Source: Flagellimonas amoyensis
Lineage (GTDB): Bacteria > Bacteroidota > Bacteroidia > Flavobacteriales > Flavobacteriaceae
Direction of reading: 5' to 3'
NCBI RefSeq assembly: GCF_003058265.1
Contig: NZ_QBUK01000006.1
Location: 227,995-291,994 of the forward strand
DNA: 64,000 nt
Made by a program: the position numbers and the translations under genes. Under the pieces are notes generated by a model. The model was not told the origin of the DNA and did no database searches. It saw nothing but the letters and a program-made list of their open reading frames with translations. Of this stretch, positions 9,493 through 18,956 are shown piece by piece. Numbering within the stretch: the stretch's first letter is position 1; the number at the start of each line of letters is the position of its first letter.

Positions 9493-11988
9493 TTAAAAGT
9501 TAAATCCGAAGGTTCCCGTGATTCCGAAGCGGCGTGCATCGGGATTGTCCAAGTAATTGCCCCTGAAATTAAAGTCGATCCGTAATATCTTGAAAATGTT
9601 CCCCACCCCGAAGGAGTATTCCCAATAGATTTGATCTTCCGGGGCCATCAATGGGATATTGGCAGGTGCGCTGAGTGCGATGTTCTCATCGGACAATTGG
9701 CCCCATGCTCCCCTGAGCCCTACTATTTCACGCAGATTGAGTTTACGCAACAAGGGAACCCGAGAAAATAAGCGCCCATTGAAGTTGTGTTCCAAGTGCA
9801 CGGTCGCATACGTATCGGTCACAAACTCATAAAAATCAAGATTGGGAAATACGTTGTACAGCGAGAAAAGGGTCTGGTTCCCTGGAATGACGCTTAATAG
9901 ACTCAACGGGACCTCGCCAAAGGTCTTACCCAGTTCCACACTGCTCGTCAATCGGCCCAATCCCCCTATCTGCCATGGCTGTCTGTATGAGAACTGCAAG
10001 CGTTCGTAATCGAAATCACTTTCCAGAAAACCACTTATACCTTTGGTATAGTTGAGCACCAGGGTGCTGTAATTGTCATTGATATTCGCTCTTTCCACCC
10101 CATAGCCAATGGTCCGTTTGCCCGGCGTGTAGATCAAGGTAGTGGTCAAATCCAACTGTTTCACTTCGGATGATATGCCCGTGGGGGAATCAGGGTCCAC
10201 ATAATCCAGATTGAAGGCTTCCGGCAATGCGGAACTCAAGGTCCGGAACGAGCTTCCCACACTGATCCTAAAATTTTTTACGGGTTCCATCTCCACATTG
10301 AAGGTGGAGAGGTTGATGTTGGTAAGCCTGTTGTTGGAGCCGACAGTGACCAAGGAAGACGATGCAATACTCCTTCCCAGAACGTCATTGGTACTGGTGA
10401 GACTGAGCCCCAATTGCTCTATGTCCCTTCGGTTACCACCGGAAATCATGAGCCTGCTCTTTCGATCCAGCAGAAACTTGCCTGAAAAGCCGTGCTTGAA
10501 CTTTTTATCGTCAAACCCATAGGCCATATAACCTTCCAAACGCCAAGTATCGTTTTGCCCAAAATAGGTCCGTGCACCTCCCCGCAAACGGATTCCTTCG
10601 GCATCGTTATAGCCAAAAGTGCTGTAGATGTCCCCAATGTCGATGTTCCATTTGTCAATTTCGACATAGCCCGAACCCAAGATACTCACAATGTCGTAAT
10701 AGGTCCTGAACTTGGGCACGGTCTTTAAGGTATCCAGCAGCTTGAAAATCCCTGACTCATCATCGTTCAGATTTTCCAAACGGGCATTTTTCCAGAACAG
10801 ACTGTCCTGCGAGAACACCCTTGGATCATAGGGATCGGAGACCGCTTTGTAAAATTCCTCGGGTCGGCGGTTATTGAAATTGTAATTGTCATAAACCGTG
10901 GTACGCTTGCCATACACCCCTTTTGATTCTTCCTTTTTGGAAAAACTGAAATCGCTCAGCATGTAATCCCGCTTCAGCAAAAAGACCGAATCGCTCACCA
11001 CGTTGAACTCCTGTTCAATATAGATTTCCTTCACCCAGTTGATGTTGGCACTTTTGGTGACCTGCATGTTGATCTTCTTGATGGCGAAGGTGGTGTCGTT
11101 CACCCAAAAATCCCCTTTGAAGGTGAGCTCGTTCTTCCGTCTGGGATAATAGATGATGTTATAGCACCATTTGTTGTCGATAAAAGTACTGTCCGAAAGC
11201 ACATAATTATAAGTGTCAATCCCGGTTTTGGACAAGGGGCTGGTGAAACTCTTATCAAAAAATTTCAGATAGTTGTCATAAATGTCATAATCCGAATACA
11301 GGTCCTCCACAAAGGCCGTGATGGCCTGGTTGCCACTGAACCCGGAACTTTTGTTGCCCAGCACATCCTCTTTTTCCTTTTCAATCGTGTTGTCCCCATA
11401 GACTTTGGAGAAAGTCTCGTTCAAAAAGATGGGGAGGTAGGTTTTTCCCGTGATCCGGGACGTGTCCAAATCCTCGAACATAAACTCCAACCCCTTAAAA
11501 AGTTTGCTTTTTATCAGCGCACTGTCTATCGTATTGAGATCAAACTCCACCTTTTCGTATTTGTCATACTGGTATTGCTTGAACTTACGAACCCCGTTCT
11601 CCCGCTTTTTCTCCCATATCTTCCTGAGAATGTCGATTGCCGGGTTGTCCTTTTTGGACTGTTTTCCGGTATAGACCACCACTTCCCTCAACTGTTCGGC
11701 AGATTCCGTCAGTACGATCTCCATCCCATAGTTCACTTTTTGGGTGAGCAGGATTTCCTTGGATTCATACCCCATAAAAGACACCTTGATGGTCTTATAG
11801 GTATTGTCCGATTCAAAATAGAAACGGCCATTATCGTTGGTGATGGTGCCTTCGGTAGAGCCTGTGAAGATGATATTGGCAAAGGCGATGGGCATTCCCG
11901 ATTCATCCTTCACGATTCCCTCGATCTTGGTCTGGGAAAAGGCAGTTAAAAAAGTAAAGCAGAAAAAAACAAGGAGATATCTTTTCAT
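9493..11988 (-). CDS. DUF5686 outer-membrane protein with carboxypeptidase-regulatory domain
   Basis: An 831-aa protein with signal peptide MKRYLLVFFCFTFLTAFSQ, then a CarboxypepD_reg-like beta-sandwich (about 20-105, IEGIVKDESGMPIAFANIIF) and a large domain of the DUF5686 type common in Bacteroidota. The C-terminal half alternates short polar strands and ends in Phe (FGITGTFGFNF), as expected for an outer-membrane beta-barrel. Molecular function is unknown. The ATG at 11988 precedes the signal peptide; the frame runs a further 63 bp upstream without support. pdhB, the next gene upstream, is separated from it by a terminator. Confidence 0.82.
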   Translation of the reverse strand: MKRYLLVFFCFTFLTAFSQTKIEGIVKDESGMPIAFANIIFTGSTEGTITNDNGRFYFESDNTYKTIKVSFMGYESKEILLTQKVNYGMEIVLTESAEQLREVVVYTGKQSKKDNPAIDILRKIWEKKRENGVRKFKQYQYDKYEKVEFDLNTIDSALIKSKLFKGLEFMFEDLDTSRITGKTYLPIFLNETFSKVYGDNTIEKEKEDVLGNKSSGFSGNQAITAFVEDLYSDYDIYDNYLKFFDKSFTSPLSKTGIDTYNYVLSDSTFIDNKWCYNIIYYPRRKNELTFKGDFWVNDTTFAIKKINMQVTKSANINWVKEIYIEQEFNVVSDSVFLLKRDYMLSDFSFSKKEESKGVYGKRTTVYDNYNFNNRRPEEFYKAVSDPYDPRVFSQDSLFWKNARLENLNDDESGIFKLLDTLKTVPKFRTYYDIVSILGSGYVEIDKWNIDIGDIYSTFGYNDAEGIRLRGGARTYFGQNDTWRLEGYMAYGFDDKKFKHGFSGKFLLDRKSRLMISGGNRRDIEQLGLSLTSTNDVLGRSIASSSLVTVGSNNRLTNINLSTFNVEMEPVKNFRISVGSSFRTLSSALPEAFNLDYVDPDSPTGISSEVKQLDLTTTLIYTPGKRTIGYGVERANINDNYSTLVLNYTKGISGFLESDFDYERLQFSYRQPWQIGGLGRLTSSVELGKTFGEVPLSLLSVIPGNQTLFSLYNVFPNLDFYEFVTDTYATVHLEHNFNGRLFSRVPLLRKLNLREIVGLRGAWGQLSDENIALSAPANIPLMAPEDQIYWEYSFGVGNIFKILRIDFNFRGNYLDNPDARRFGITGTFGFNF

Positions 11989-12090
11989 GTTCAGATATAT
12001 GGGACAATTAGGGATAACCACCAAAGGCTTTCCCGTTTCAATTTCGGTCAAATTTGGTTCAAAAGTAGTTTCCTATCAAAAATTGTTCCC

Positions 12091-12123
12091 TAAAAAAGCC
12101 CCGACAACTCTGTTGACGGGGCT
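12091..12123 (-). terminator. Terminator after pdhB
   Basis: AGCCCCG (12097-12103) pairs with CGGGGCT (12117-12123), with an inner CAAC/GTTG. On the minus strand a run of T follows. Confidence 0.8.
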
Positions 12124-12148
12124 AATATACCTTACAAATAGAATACTA

Positions 12149-13126
12149 CTACTTATATAACACTTTCTTAACAGCTTTGATCACGTCCTCGTGGTTGGGC
12201 AACCATTCGGCCAAAAGCACTGGCGAATAGGGTGCAGGCGTGTCCGCTGTATTTATTTTTACGATGGGTGCATCCATATAATCGAATGCCTTATCCTGAA
12301 CGTGATAGATGATTTCCGTTGAAACGTTACCAAATGGCCACGCTTCTTCCAAAATCACCATCCTGTTGGTTTTCTTGATAGATGTAATGATGGTATTGAT
12401 GTCCATCGGGCGCACCGTGCGCAAATCGATGATCTCACAACTGATACCTTCTTTTTCCAGTTCCTCGGCCGCCTTGTAGGCTTCCTTGATGATTTTTCCA
12501 AAGGAAACAATGGTCACATCCGTTCCTTCCCTTTTGATATCGGCCACGCCCAATGGGATGGTGTACTCTCCCTCGGGAACCTCACCTTTGTCACCATACA
12601 TCTGCTCGGATTCCATAAAGATAACGGGGTCGTCATCACGAATGGCGGATTTCAACAAGCCTTTGGCATCGGCAGGGTTGGATGGCACCACTACCTTAAG
12701 ACCTGGGCAGTTGGCGAACCAACTTTCAAAAGCCTGGGAGTGTGTGGCGGCCAATTGTCCCGCAGAGGCTGTTGGTCCCCTGAACACAATGGGACAGTTG
12801 AACTGTCCAGCTGACATTTGGCGGATCTTCGCAGCATTGTTGATGATCTGGTCAATACCCACCAAAGAGAAATTGAAGGTCATAAATTCAATGATCGGTC
12901 TGTTACCGTTCATGGCAGAACCAACACCGATACCAGCAAAACCAAGCTCCGAAATGGGGGTGTCCAGCACGCGATCGGGGCCAAACTCGTCCAACATTCC
13001 TTTGGAGGCCTTGTATGCACCGTTGTACTCGGCAACTTCCTCACCCATCAGATAAATGGTGTCATCCCTTCTCATTTCCTCGCTCATGGCCTCGGCTATG
13101 GCTTCCCTGAATTGTATTGTCTTCAT
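12149..13126 (-). CDS. pdhB: Pyruvate dehydrogenase E1 component, beta subunit
   Basis: A 325-aa subunit of the thiamine-dependent E1 of the pyruvate dehydrogenase complex. It holds the transketolase-like pyrimidine-binding domain (about 4-180; LMGEEVAEYNGAYKASKGM near the start, FRGPTASAGQLAATHSQAFE mid-domain) and the C-terminal transketolase domain (ILEEAWPFGNVSTEII). It pairs with the alpha subunit to decarboxylate pyruvate and load E2. No pdhA or E2 gene is in the window, so the complex is encoded at split loci, as is usual in flavobacteria. A branched-chain 2-oxoacid E1-beta is the main alternative. It is divergent from etfB across a 172-bp gap with a large palindrome. Confidence 0.9.
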   Translation of the reverse strand: MKTIQFREAIAEAMSEEMRRDDTIYLMGEEVAEYNGAYKASKGMLDEFGPDRVLDTPISELGFAGIGVGSAMNGNRPIIEFMTFNFSLVGIDQIINNAAKIRQMSAGQFNCPIVFRGPTASAGQLAATHSQAFESWFANCPGLKVVVPSNPADAKGLLKSAIRDDDPVIFMESEQMYGDKGEVPEGEYTIPLGVADIKREGTDVTIVSFGKIIKEAYKAAEELEKEGISCEIIDLRTVRPMDINTIITSIKKTNRMVILEEAWPFGNVSTEIIYHVQDKAFDYMDAPIVKINTADTPAPYSPVLLAEWLPNHEDVIKAVKKVLYK

Positions 13127-13225
13127 TATATCGTACTAATATGATTCGTTGGTATGCTTAAAAAATGCAAGCAAAAATAGGAAAAACTATAAGAACAAAG
13201 CTTTGCATCAAACCAAAAAAAGAAC

Positions 13226-13255
13226 AAAATTTATTATGCATGCATAATAAATTTT
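13226..13255. promoter_or_regulatory. 30-bp perfect palindrome, candidate operator of etfBA (and pdhB)
   Basis: A perfect inverted repeat of 30 bp centred between 13240 and 13241, with core TTATTATGCATGCATAATAA (13231-13250). It lies between pdhB and etfB. It overlaps the position expected for the -33 element of the etfB promoter, whose -7 candidate is TATATTTG at 13269-13276. The same 16-bp core recurs before the GDSL lipase at 36,613. Confidence 0.7.
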
Positions 13256-13298
13256 AGATTTATATGACTATATTTGAAACCATAAACCTTAATCATAT

Positions 13299-14045
13299 AT
13301 GAAGATTCTAGTTTGCATCAGTAACGTACCGGATACCACGTCCAAGATAAACTTCACCGAAGGCGACACCAAATTTGACACAAACGGGATCCAGTTTGTT
13401 ATCAATCCCAATGATGAGTTTGGATTGACACGGGCCATGTGGTTCAAGGAAAAGCAAGGCGCCGCTGTCCATGTGGTCACTGTGGGCGGTGCACAGACAG
13501 AGCCGACCATACGTAAGGCCCTGGCCATTGGTGCCGATGAGGCCATCCGAGTAAATGCGGAGCCAACCGATGGTTTTTTTGTGGCCAAACAGTTGGCTGA
13601 AGTGGTGAAAAATGGCGGGTACGACCTGGTCATTGCAGGAAGGGAATCCATTGACTATAACGGAGGTATGGTGCCCGGCATGCTGGCCACCTTGTTGGAC
13701 ATGAACTTCGTGAACACCTGCATCGGGTTGGAAATTGATGGCAATAATGCCACCGCCATGCGCGAAATCGATGGAGGAAAGGAAAAAATCGGCACTACCC
13801 TTCCCTTGGTCATCGGTGGTCAAAAAGGGCTTGTCCAGGAAAGCGACCTCCGTATTCCCAACATGAGGGGAATCATGATGGCACGTCAAAAAGCACTGAA
13901 TGTTGTGGAGCCTGTGGATGCCCCGCAGCCTACCCAAGACCAAAAATTTGAAAAACCCGCCCCAAAAGGTGCGGTCAAGTTGGTCGATGCCGACAATGTG
14001 GGCGAACTCGTCAGCCTTTTGCACAACGAAGCGAAAGTAATTTAA
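13299..14045 (+). CDS. etfB: Electron transfer flavoprotein, beta subunit
   Basis: A 248-aa subunit of the heterodimeric ETF, which carries electrons from acyl-CoA dehydrogenases (fatty acid and amino acid oxidation) to the quinone pool. The start MKILVCISNVPDTTSKINF, the core AGRESIDYNGGMVPGMLA and the C-terminal extension that wraps the alpha subunit fit the family. The C-terminal QKFEKPAPKGAVKLVDADN region is typical. It is the first gene of an operon with etfA (69 bp gap). A large palindrome sits at its promoter. Confidence 0.96.
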   Translation: MKILVCISNVPDTTSKINFTEGDTKFDTNGIQFVINPNDEFGLTRAMWFKEKQGAAVHVVTVGGAQTEPTIRKALAIGADEAIRVNAEPTDGFFVAKQLAEVVKNGGYDLVIAGRESIDYNGGMVPGMLATLLDMNFVNTCIGLEIDGNNATAMREIDGGKEKIGTTLPLVIGGQKGLVQESDLRIPNMRGIMMARQKALNVVEPVDAPQPTQDQKFEKPAPKGAVKLVDADNVGELVSLLHNEAKVI

Positions 14046-14114
14046 ACCAAAACCCAAATGTAAAGCACCAAATACCTATCATTTGGGGTTTGAAAAATTG
14101 AAATTTCAGAAATT

Positions 14115-15083
14115 ATGTCAGTTTTAGTATATACCGAATCCCTGAAGGGAAAATTCAAGAAAAATGCCTTTGAAGTGGCCTCCTATGCCCACAAAGTGGC
14201 CCAAGACTTGGGTACCAGTGTCACCGCGGTCACTTTCAACACCAATGACGATGCCTCATTGGGTAACTATGGCGTATCCAAGGTCCTAAAGATAGCGGAC
14301 AACAAATTGGACACCTTCAATGCAAAGGCCTATGCCGATGCACTGGCACAAGCTGCCCAGACCGAAGGTGCCAAGGTCATCATATTGAGTTCCAGTGCCG
14401 ACAGTAAGTTCTTGGCGCCCATACTCACCACCAAATTGAATGCAGGCTACGTGCCCAATGTAGTCTCCGCACCGGACAGCACCTCCCCTTTTGTGGTCAA
14501 AAGGACCGCTTTTAGCAACAAGGGCTTTGCCCATACGGAAATCAGCGCGGATATCAAGGTCATTGGACTGTCCAACAATGCCTTTGGTGTTGTGGAAAAT
14601 GGCGGTTCTGCCTCTGTGGAAAGTTTCACCCCTTCCTTGAGCGATGGCGATTTTGCGGTAAAATCCATGGAAGTGGACAGAGTGGTCGGAAAAGCCACCA
14701 TTGCAGATGCCGATATCGTGGTATCCGGCGGTCGTGGGCTCAAAGGCCCGGAAAATTGGGGAATGATTGAAGAGCTCGCCGATGTGCTCGGTGCCGCAAC
14801 AGCATGCTCCAAGCCCGTATCCGATCTCGGATGGCGTCCACATGGCGAACACGTGGGCCAAACCGGAAAGCCTGTCGCGAGCAATCTTTACATCGCCATT
14901 GGAATCTCTGGGGCCATTCAACATCTGGCCGGAGTAAGTGCTTCAAAAACCAAAGTGGTGATCAACAACGACCCTGAGGCCCCCTTCTTCAAGGCGGCCG
15001 ATTATGGCATTGTCGGGGACGCCTTCGAGGTGGTGCCCAAGCTCATCGAAAAATTAAAGGAATTTAAAGCCCAAAACGCTTAA
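14115..15083 (+). CDS. etfA: Electron transfer flavoprotein, alpha subunit
   Basis: This 322-aa partner of EtfB binds FAD. The C-terminal FAD domain is clear: VSGGRGLKGPENWGMIEELA, then GWRPHGEHVGQTGKPV, then YIAIGISGAIQHLAG and the final NNDPEAPFFKAADYGIVGD. The N-terminal domain (1-190) is the usual ETF fold. It follows etfB in the same operon, so the two subunits are made together for beta-oxidation-type electron transfer. Length and motif order are normal. Confidence 0.97.
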   Translation: MSVLVYTESLKGKFKKNAFEVASYAHKVAQDLGTSVTAVTFNTNDDASLGNYGVSKVLKIADNKLDTFNAKAYADALAQAAQTEGAKVIILSSSADSKFLAPILTTKLNAGYVPNVVSAPDSTSPFVVKRTAFSNKGFAHTEISADIKVIGLSNNAFGVVENGGSASVESFTPSLSDGDFAVKSMEVDRVVGKATIADADIVVSGGRGLKGPENWGMIEELADVLGAATACSKPVSDLGWRPHGEHVGQTGKPVASNLYIAIGISGAIQHLAGVSASKTKVVINNDPEAPFFKAADYGIVGDAFEVVPKLIEKLKEFKAQNA

Positions 15084-15174
15084 ATTTTGTTAATTTGCCC
15101 ATTGCAAGGGGCTGTTCAGATAACTGGCATTGCCGCTTATTTGAACGGCCCTTTGGGGTTTTTAGGAGGAGAAT

Positions 15175-15807
15175 ATGAGCTTAGTTCGGTTAAAAATAAA
15201 GGGAATATCATACAGTCAAACACAAAATGGCGCTTATGCCCTGATTTTAAATGAGGTTGATGGAGACCGGAAACTTCCCATTGTCATAGGGGCATTTGAG
15301 GCGCAGTCCATTGCCATTGCCCTCGAAAAAGAAATCAAACCACCTAGGCCGCTCACCCATGATCTGTTCAAGAATTTTGCGGATAGGTTCCAGATTGTGA
15401 TCAAGCAGGTCATCATCCATAAATTGGTAGATGGGGTTTTCTACTCCAGCATCATCTGTGAACGTGATAATGTGGAAGAGATCATAGATGCAAGGACCAG
15501 TGACGCCATTGCCCTTGCCCTTCGTTTTGATGCGCCCATCTTCACCTACAAGACCATTTTGGACAAGGCCGGCATCTTCCTAAAGTTCTCCTCGAAGGAA
15601 GATGAGGAAAAGGATGAGGACGACAGCATTGTGGTGGACGAGATCCTTCAAGAAGGGGAAGCCGTTGAAATTGAATCTGGGTCATCCTCCCACGGATACC
15701 GCGAAATGACCCTGGACGAACTCCATAACGAACTGGACAAGGCCGTAGCCAATGAGGACTATGAAAAGGCCGCCAAACTTAGGGACGAAATTTCCAAGCG
15801 CAAATAA
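15175..15807 (+). CDS. Bifunctional nuclease (BFN) family protein with UVR motif
   Basis: A 210-aa protein with a BFN/DUF151 domain (about 1-130; LNEVDGDRKLPIVIGAFEAQ, then ARTSDAIALALRFDAPIF) and a C-terminal UvrB/UvrC-type helical hairpin (from about 175; LDELHNELDKAVANEDYEKA). DUF151 members are reported to have DNase and RNase activity in some organisms; the role in Bacteroidota is not known. An acidic linker separates the two domains. It reads with etfBA and lies 6 bp before the nucleoside transporter, so the last two are probably co-transcribed. Confidence 0.88.
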   Translation: MSLVRLKIKGISYSQTQNGAYALILNEVDGDRKLPIVIGAFEAQSIAIALEKEIKPPRPLTHDLFKNFADRFQIVIKQVIIHKLVDGVFYSSIICERDNVEEIIDARTSDAIALALRFDAPIFTYKTILDKAGIFLKFSSKEDEEKDEDDSIVVDEILQEGEAVEIESGSSSHGYREMTLDELHNELDKAVANEDYEKAAKLRDEISKRK

Positions 15808-15813
15808 ACGTAC

Positions 15814-17280
15814 ATGGCGAAAAAGACCAACTGTTTTCTGATACTCCTGCTCCTCTGCTCGGTCGCTTTCGGCCAAAATTCCCTACCCACAGATTCCCTC
15901 AATGTCGCCATAGGCACCGCCATTGTTGACGACATTTCAACACAGCATAGCTCGGACATGGTCCCCAACCAAGGATTTTCCTTCAACACCCTTTGGCGTG
16001 GCGCATTGGGGATGGCCGTCTTGATCCTGATCTCGTTTCTGTTCAGTTCCAACCGAAAGGCCATCAACTGGAAAACGGTGGGTATTGGATTAGGAATTCA
16101 GTTATTGTTAGCGATTGGAATATTAAAAGTTAAAATCATTCGCCAGATTTTTACAGTTCTTGGCAAGCTGTTTAATGAAATTCTCGAATTTACTCTAGCT
16201 GGCAGCGAATTCATTCTGGGTCCCAACCTTTTAAACGTGGATAATCCACATGTTGGATATGTTTTTGCCTTCCAAATACTTCCTACAATTATATTTTTCT
16301 CAGCCTTAACCTCGGTTCTCTTTTATCTAGGAATAATTCAAAAAGTGGTACAGGCACTTGCTTGGCTGTTAACAAAATCCCTTGGAATTTCTGGAGCAGA
16401 AAGCCTTTCTGTGGCCGGAAACATCTTTTTGGGGCAAACAGAAGCACCCCTAATGATCAAAGCCTATCTCGAAAAAATGACCAAATCCGAAATCTTGCTC
16501 GTTATGATAGGTGGAATGGCCACTGTGGCTGGAGGAGTTTTGGCTGCTTATATTGGATTTTTAGGCGGAAATGACGAACAACTTAGGTTGGAATTTGCCA
16601 GACATCTTATTGCAGCTTCGGTTATGGCCGCCCCTGGCGCCGTTGTCATTTCAAAAATCTTATACCCACAGACTGAAAAAGTCAATACCGACGTCAAAAT
16701 CTCAAATGAAAAAATAGGCACTAATTTATTGGATGCCATTGCCAACGGGACCACTGAAGGACTAAGATTGGCGGTTAATGTGGGTGCCATGCTCTTGGTC
16801 TTTGTGGCCTTTATCGCCATGATCAATGGGCTTTTGGGCTTAATTGGAGATATTACCCCCTTAAACTCATGGATCGCAGCCAATTCCCCCTACGATAGTT
16901 TTTCACTCGAAGCTATACTCGGTACGATTTTCGCTCCGCTCATGTGGCTCATCGGGGTGGCGAACGAGGATGTCATGCTCATGGGACAACTGTTGGGCAT
17001 CAAATTGGCAGCCAGTGAGTTTGTGGGATACATCCAACTGGCGGAACTCAAAAATATGGCCAGTGGCATGCACTTCACTTACAACAAATCGGTCATTATG
17101 GCCACCTATATGCTCTGCGGCTTTGCCAACTTCGCTTCCATCGGTATCCAGATCGGTGGGATAGGCTCCTTGGCCCCAGGCCAGCGCAAGACCCTTTCCG
17201 AATTTGGGATGAAGGCCGTTCTGGGCGGTTCCTTGGCCTCTTTACTTTCCGCTACCATTGCCGGGATGATTTTGGGGTGA
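15814..17280 (+). CDS. nupC: Concentrative nucleoside transporter (NupC/CNT)
   Basis: A 488-aa inner-membrane symporter taking up nucleosides with Na+ or H+. It starts with a signal-like segment (MAKKTNCFLILLLLCSVAFG) and a roughly 40-residue exposed stretch not found in the shortest family members. The CNT core follows, with VAGNIFLGQTEAPLMIKAYL in the middle and MASGMHFTYNKSVIMATYML in the Gate/C-terminal half. Bases from about 16,085 to 16,900 are much richer in A+T than both ends of the same gene: about 27% G+C in 16,081-16,140 against 58% in 16,921-16,980. This suggests a recombined central segment. Nucleoside import fits with thyA and the dNK genes nearby. Confidence 0.93.
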   Translation: MAKKTNCFLILLLLCSVAFGQNSLPTDSLNVAIGTAIVDDISTQHSSDMVPNQGFSFNTLWRGALGMAVLILISFLFSSNRKAINWKTVGIGLGIQLLLAIGILKVKIIRQIFTVLGKLFNEILEFTLAGSEFILGPNLLNVDNPHVGYVFAFQILPTIIFFSALTSVLFYLGIIQKVVQALAWLLTKSLGISGAESLSVAGNIFLGQTEAPLMIKAYLEKMTKSEILLVMIGGMATVAGGVLAAYIGFLGGNDEQLRLEFARHLIAASVMAAPGAVVISKILYPQTEKVNTDVKISNEKIGTNLLDAIANGTTEGLRLAVNVGAMLLVFVAFIAMINGLLGLIGDITPLNSWIAANSPYDSFSLEAILGTIFAPLMWLIGVANEDVMLMGQLLGIKLAASEFVGYIQLAELKNMASGMHFTYNKSVIMATYMLCGFANFASIGIQIGGIGSLAPGQRKTLSEFGMKAVLGGSLASLLSATIAGMILG

Positions 17281-17396
17281 TGGAGGTTTAAGGTAAATGG
17301 GAAAAAGGCAAAAGGTCAAGAGTGAAGGGTAAAAGGCCTTTTCACCAATCATAAAAATTTAGAATTCAACCTCGGAATTTTTAAACATATATAGTT

Positions 17397-17765
17397 ATGC
17401 GAAATTTTCGAGAGTTAACCATTTGGAAAGATGGTCGAATTTTAGTGAAAGAAGTTTACACGCTCACTAAACTGTTACCAGATTCGGAACGATTTGGGTT
17501 GATATCCCAAGCAAATAGAAGCGTCATTTCCATTCCTGCCAATATTGCGGAAGGTTGTGGCAAATATTCTGAGAAGGATTTTGTTCGATTTCTTCAAATT
17601 AGTCTTGGGTCAGCCTACGAATTGGAAACCCATTTGATTCTTTGTCAAGATTTAGACTTTCTTTCACCTGATGCCGCAGACTGCGTTATAGAAAAGATTC
17701 AAAGACTACAACAGAAAATCGTATCGTTCAATCAAACACATCAAATCAAACCATTGACCCTTTAG
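17397..17765 (+). CDS. Four-helix-bundle protein (23S rRNA IVS-protein family)
   Basis: A 122-aa protein of the four-helix-bundle family first known from open reading frames in 23S rRNA intervening sequences. The signature is visible: MRNFRELTIWKDGRILVKEV at the start, then FGLISQANRSVISIPANIAEG and a third helix with LGSAYELETHL. The family's biochemical role is not established. It stands alone between nupC and thyA, not in an rRNA operon. Its A+T-rich codon use differs from its neighbours, which points to later acquisition. A purine-rich low-complexity stretch precedes it (17,281-17,340). Confidence 0.85.
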   Translation: MRNFRELTIWKDGRILVKEVYTLTKLLPDSERFGLISQANRSVISIPANIAEGCGKYSEKDFVRFLQISLGSAYELETHLILCQDLDFLSPDAADCVIEKIQRLQQKIVSFNQTHQIKPLTL

Positions 17766-17865
17766 CCCTTCACCGTCTCTTCTTCGTTGATAAAATTTTC
17801 ATAAGTCATCCCATCCCTCATTTCAAATCCTTTTATATTGGAGTAATTTCGATGGATTGATTTTT

Positions 17866-18030
17866 TGTCACATCGAGCGCAGTCGAGATGTCATGGATTT
17901 TCCCTCATTTCATTCGTTAGAAGTGACACTAAAACTTAATTTTATAGTGAAATCCCAAAGGGATTTTATATCAAAAATGGATTTCTCGATACAATTTTCC
18001 GCTAGCGGAAAATCACTCGAAATGACATTG
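17866..18030. repeat. Interspersed inverted-repeat element
   Basis: TGTCACATCGAGCGCAGTCGAG at the left end and CTCGAAATGACA near the right end are imperfect inverted copies of the family seen at 6,256, 25,743 and 46,190. Inside lie the hairpins AAATCCC...GGGATTT (about 17,950) and TTTTCCGCTAGCGGAAAA (about 17,997). This accounts for most of the 281-bp gap before thyA. Confidence 0.6.
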
Positions 18031-18046
18031 TAACGGAACAAACAGC

Positions 18047-18871
18047 ATGAAACAATACCACGACCTCCTCAAACACGTATTGGAACACGGCAACCAGAAA
18101 GGCGACCGTACAGGGACAGGAACTTTGAGCGTTTTTGGCTATCAGATGCGATTTGACCTTTCCGAAGGGTTTCCCATGGTGACCACGAAAAAACTGCACC
18201 TGAAATCCATTGTGCACGAGTTGTTGTGGTTTTTGAAGGGCGACACGAACATCCAGTACCTACAGGAGAACGGGGTGCGCATTTGGAACGAGTGGGCCGA
18301 TGACAACGGCGACCTTGGACCGGTCTATGGTCACCAATGGCGCAACTGGAACAGTGAGGAGATCGACCAGATCAAGGAAGTGATCGAGACCTTGAAACAC
18401 AACCCGAACAGCCGCCGCATGCTGGTCTCCGCTTGGAACCCCAGCGTATTGCCGGACACTTCAGTGTCGTTTGCGGAAAATGTGGCCAACGGAAAGGCTG
18501 CCCTTCCCCCCTGCCATGCCTTTTTCCAATTTTATGTGGCCAATGGCAAACTCTCCTGCCAATTGTACCAACGCAGTGCAGACATCTTTTTGGGCGTACC
18601 CTTCAACATTGCCTCTTATGCCTTGTTCACCTTGATGATGGCCCAAGTATGCGGTTACCAGCCCGGGGAGTTCATCCACACCTTTGGTGATGCGCACATC
18701 TACAACAACCACATGGAGCAGGTGGAGCTGCAATTGAGCCGCGATCCACGCCCCCTGCCCACCATGAAAATCAACCCAAATGTGAAGGACATCTTTGACT
18801 TTACCTTTGATGATTTCGAGCTTTTGAACTACGACCCTCACCCACATATCAAAGGGGTTGTGGCGGTGTGA
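18047..18871 (+). CDS. thyA: Thymidylate synthase
   Basis: A 274-aa enzyme that methylates dUMP to dTMP using methylene-tetrahydrofolate. [12 protein letters not shown] is the N-terminal folate/phosphate region, [13 protein letters not shown] carries the catalytic Cys, and [19 protein letters not shown] with [14 protein letters not shown] complete the active site. The C-terminus KGVVAV is the conserved closing tail. folA, which recycles the dihydrofolate it produces, is 7.4 kb further right on the same strand. Confidence 0.98.
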   Translation: MKQYHDLLKHVLEHGNQKGDRTGTGTLSVFGYQMRFDLSEGFPMVTTKKLHLKSIVHELLWFLKGDTNIQYLQENGVRIWNEWADDNGDLGPVYGHQWRNWNSEEIDQIKEVIETLKHNPNSRRMLVSAWNPSVLPDTSVSFAENVANGKAALPPCHAFFQFYVANGKLSCQLYQRSADIFLGVPFNIASYALFTLMMAQVCGYQPGEFIHTFGDAHIYNNHMEQVELQLSRDPRPLPTMKINPNVKDIFDFTFDDFELLNYDPHPHIKGVVAV

Positions 18872-18956
18872 TTCACTTTTATGTTTTTTTTGGAGCTATA
18901 GATGTGTCCATTTTACAGGAACATATGCATATTAGCTATTTGAAATAAGCTCTAAT

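Noticed and set aside
13308..14057. 249-aa open frame antisense to etfB
   Set aside because: It covers exactly the etfB gene on the other strand and shows no motif; etfB is well supported.
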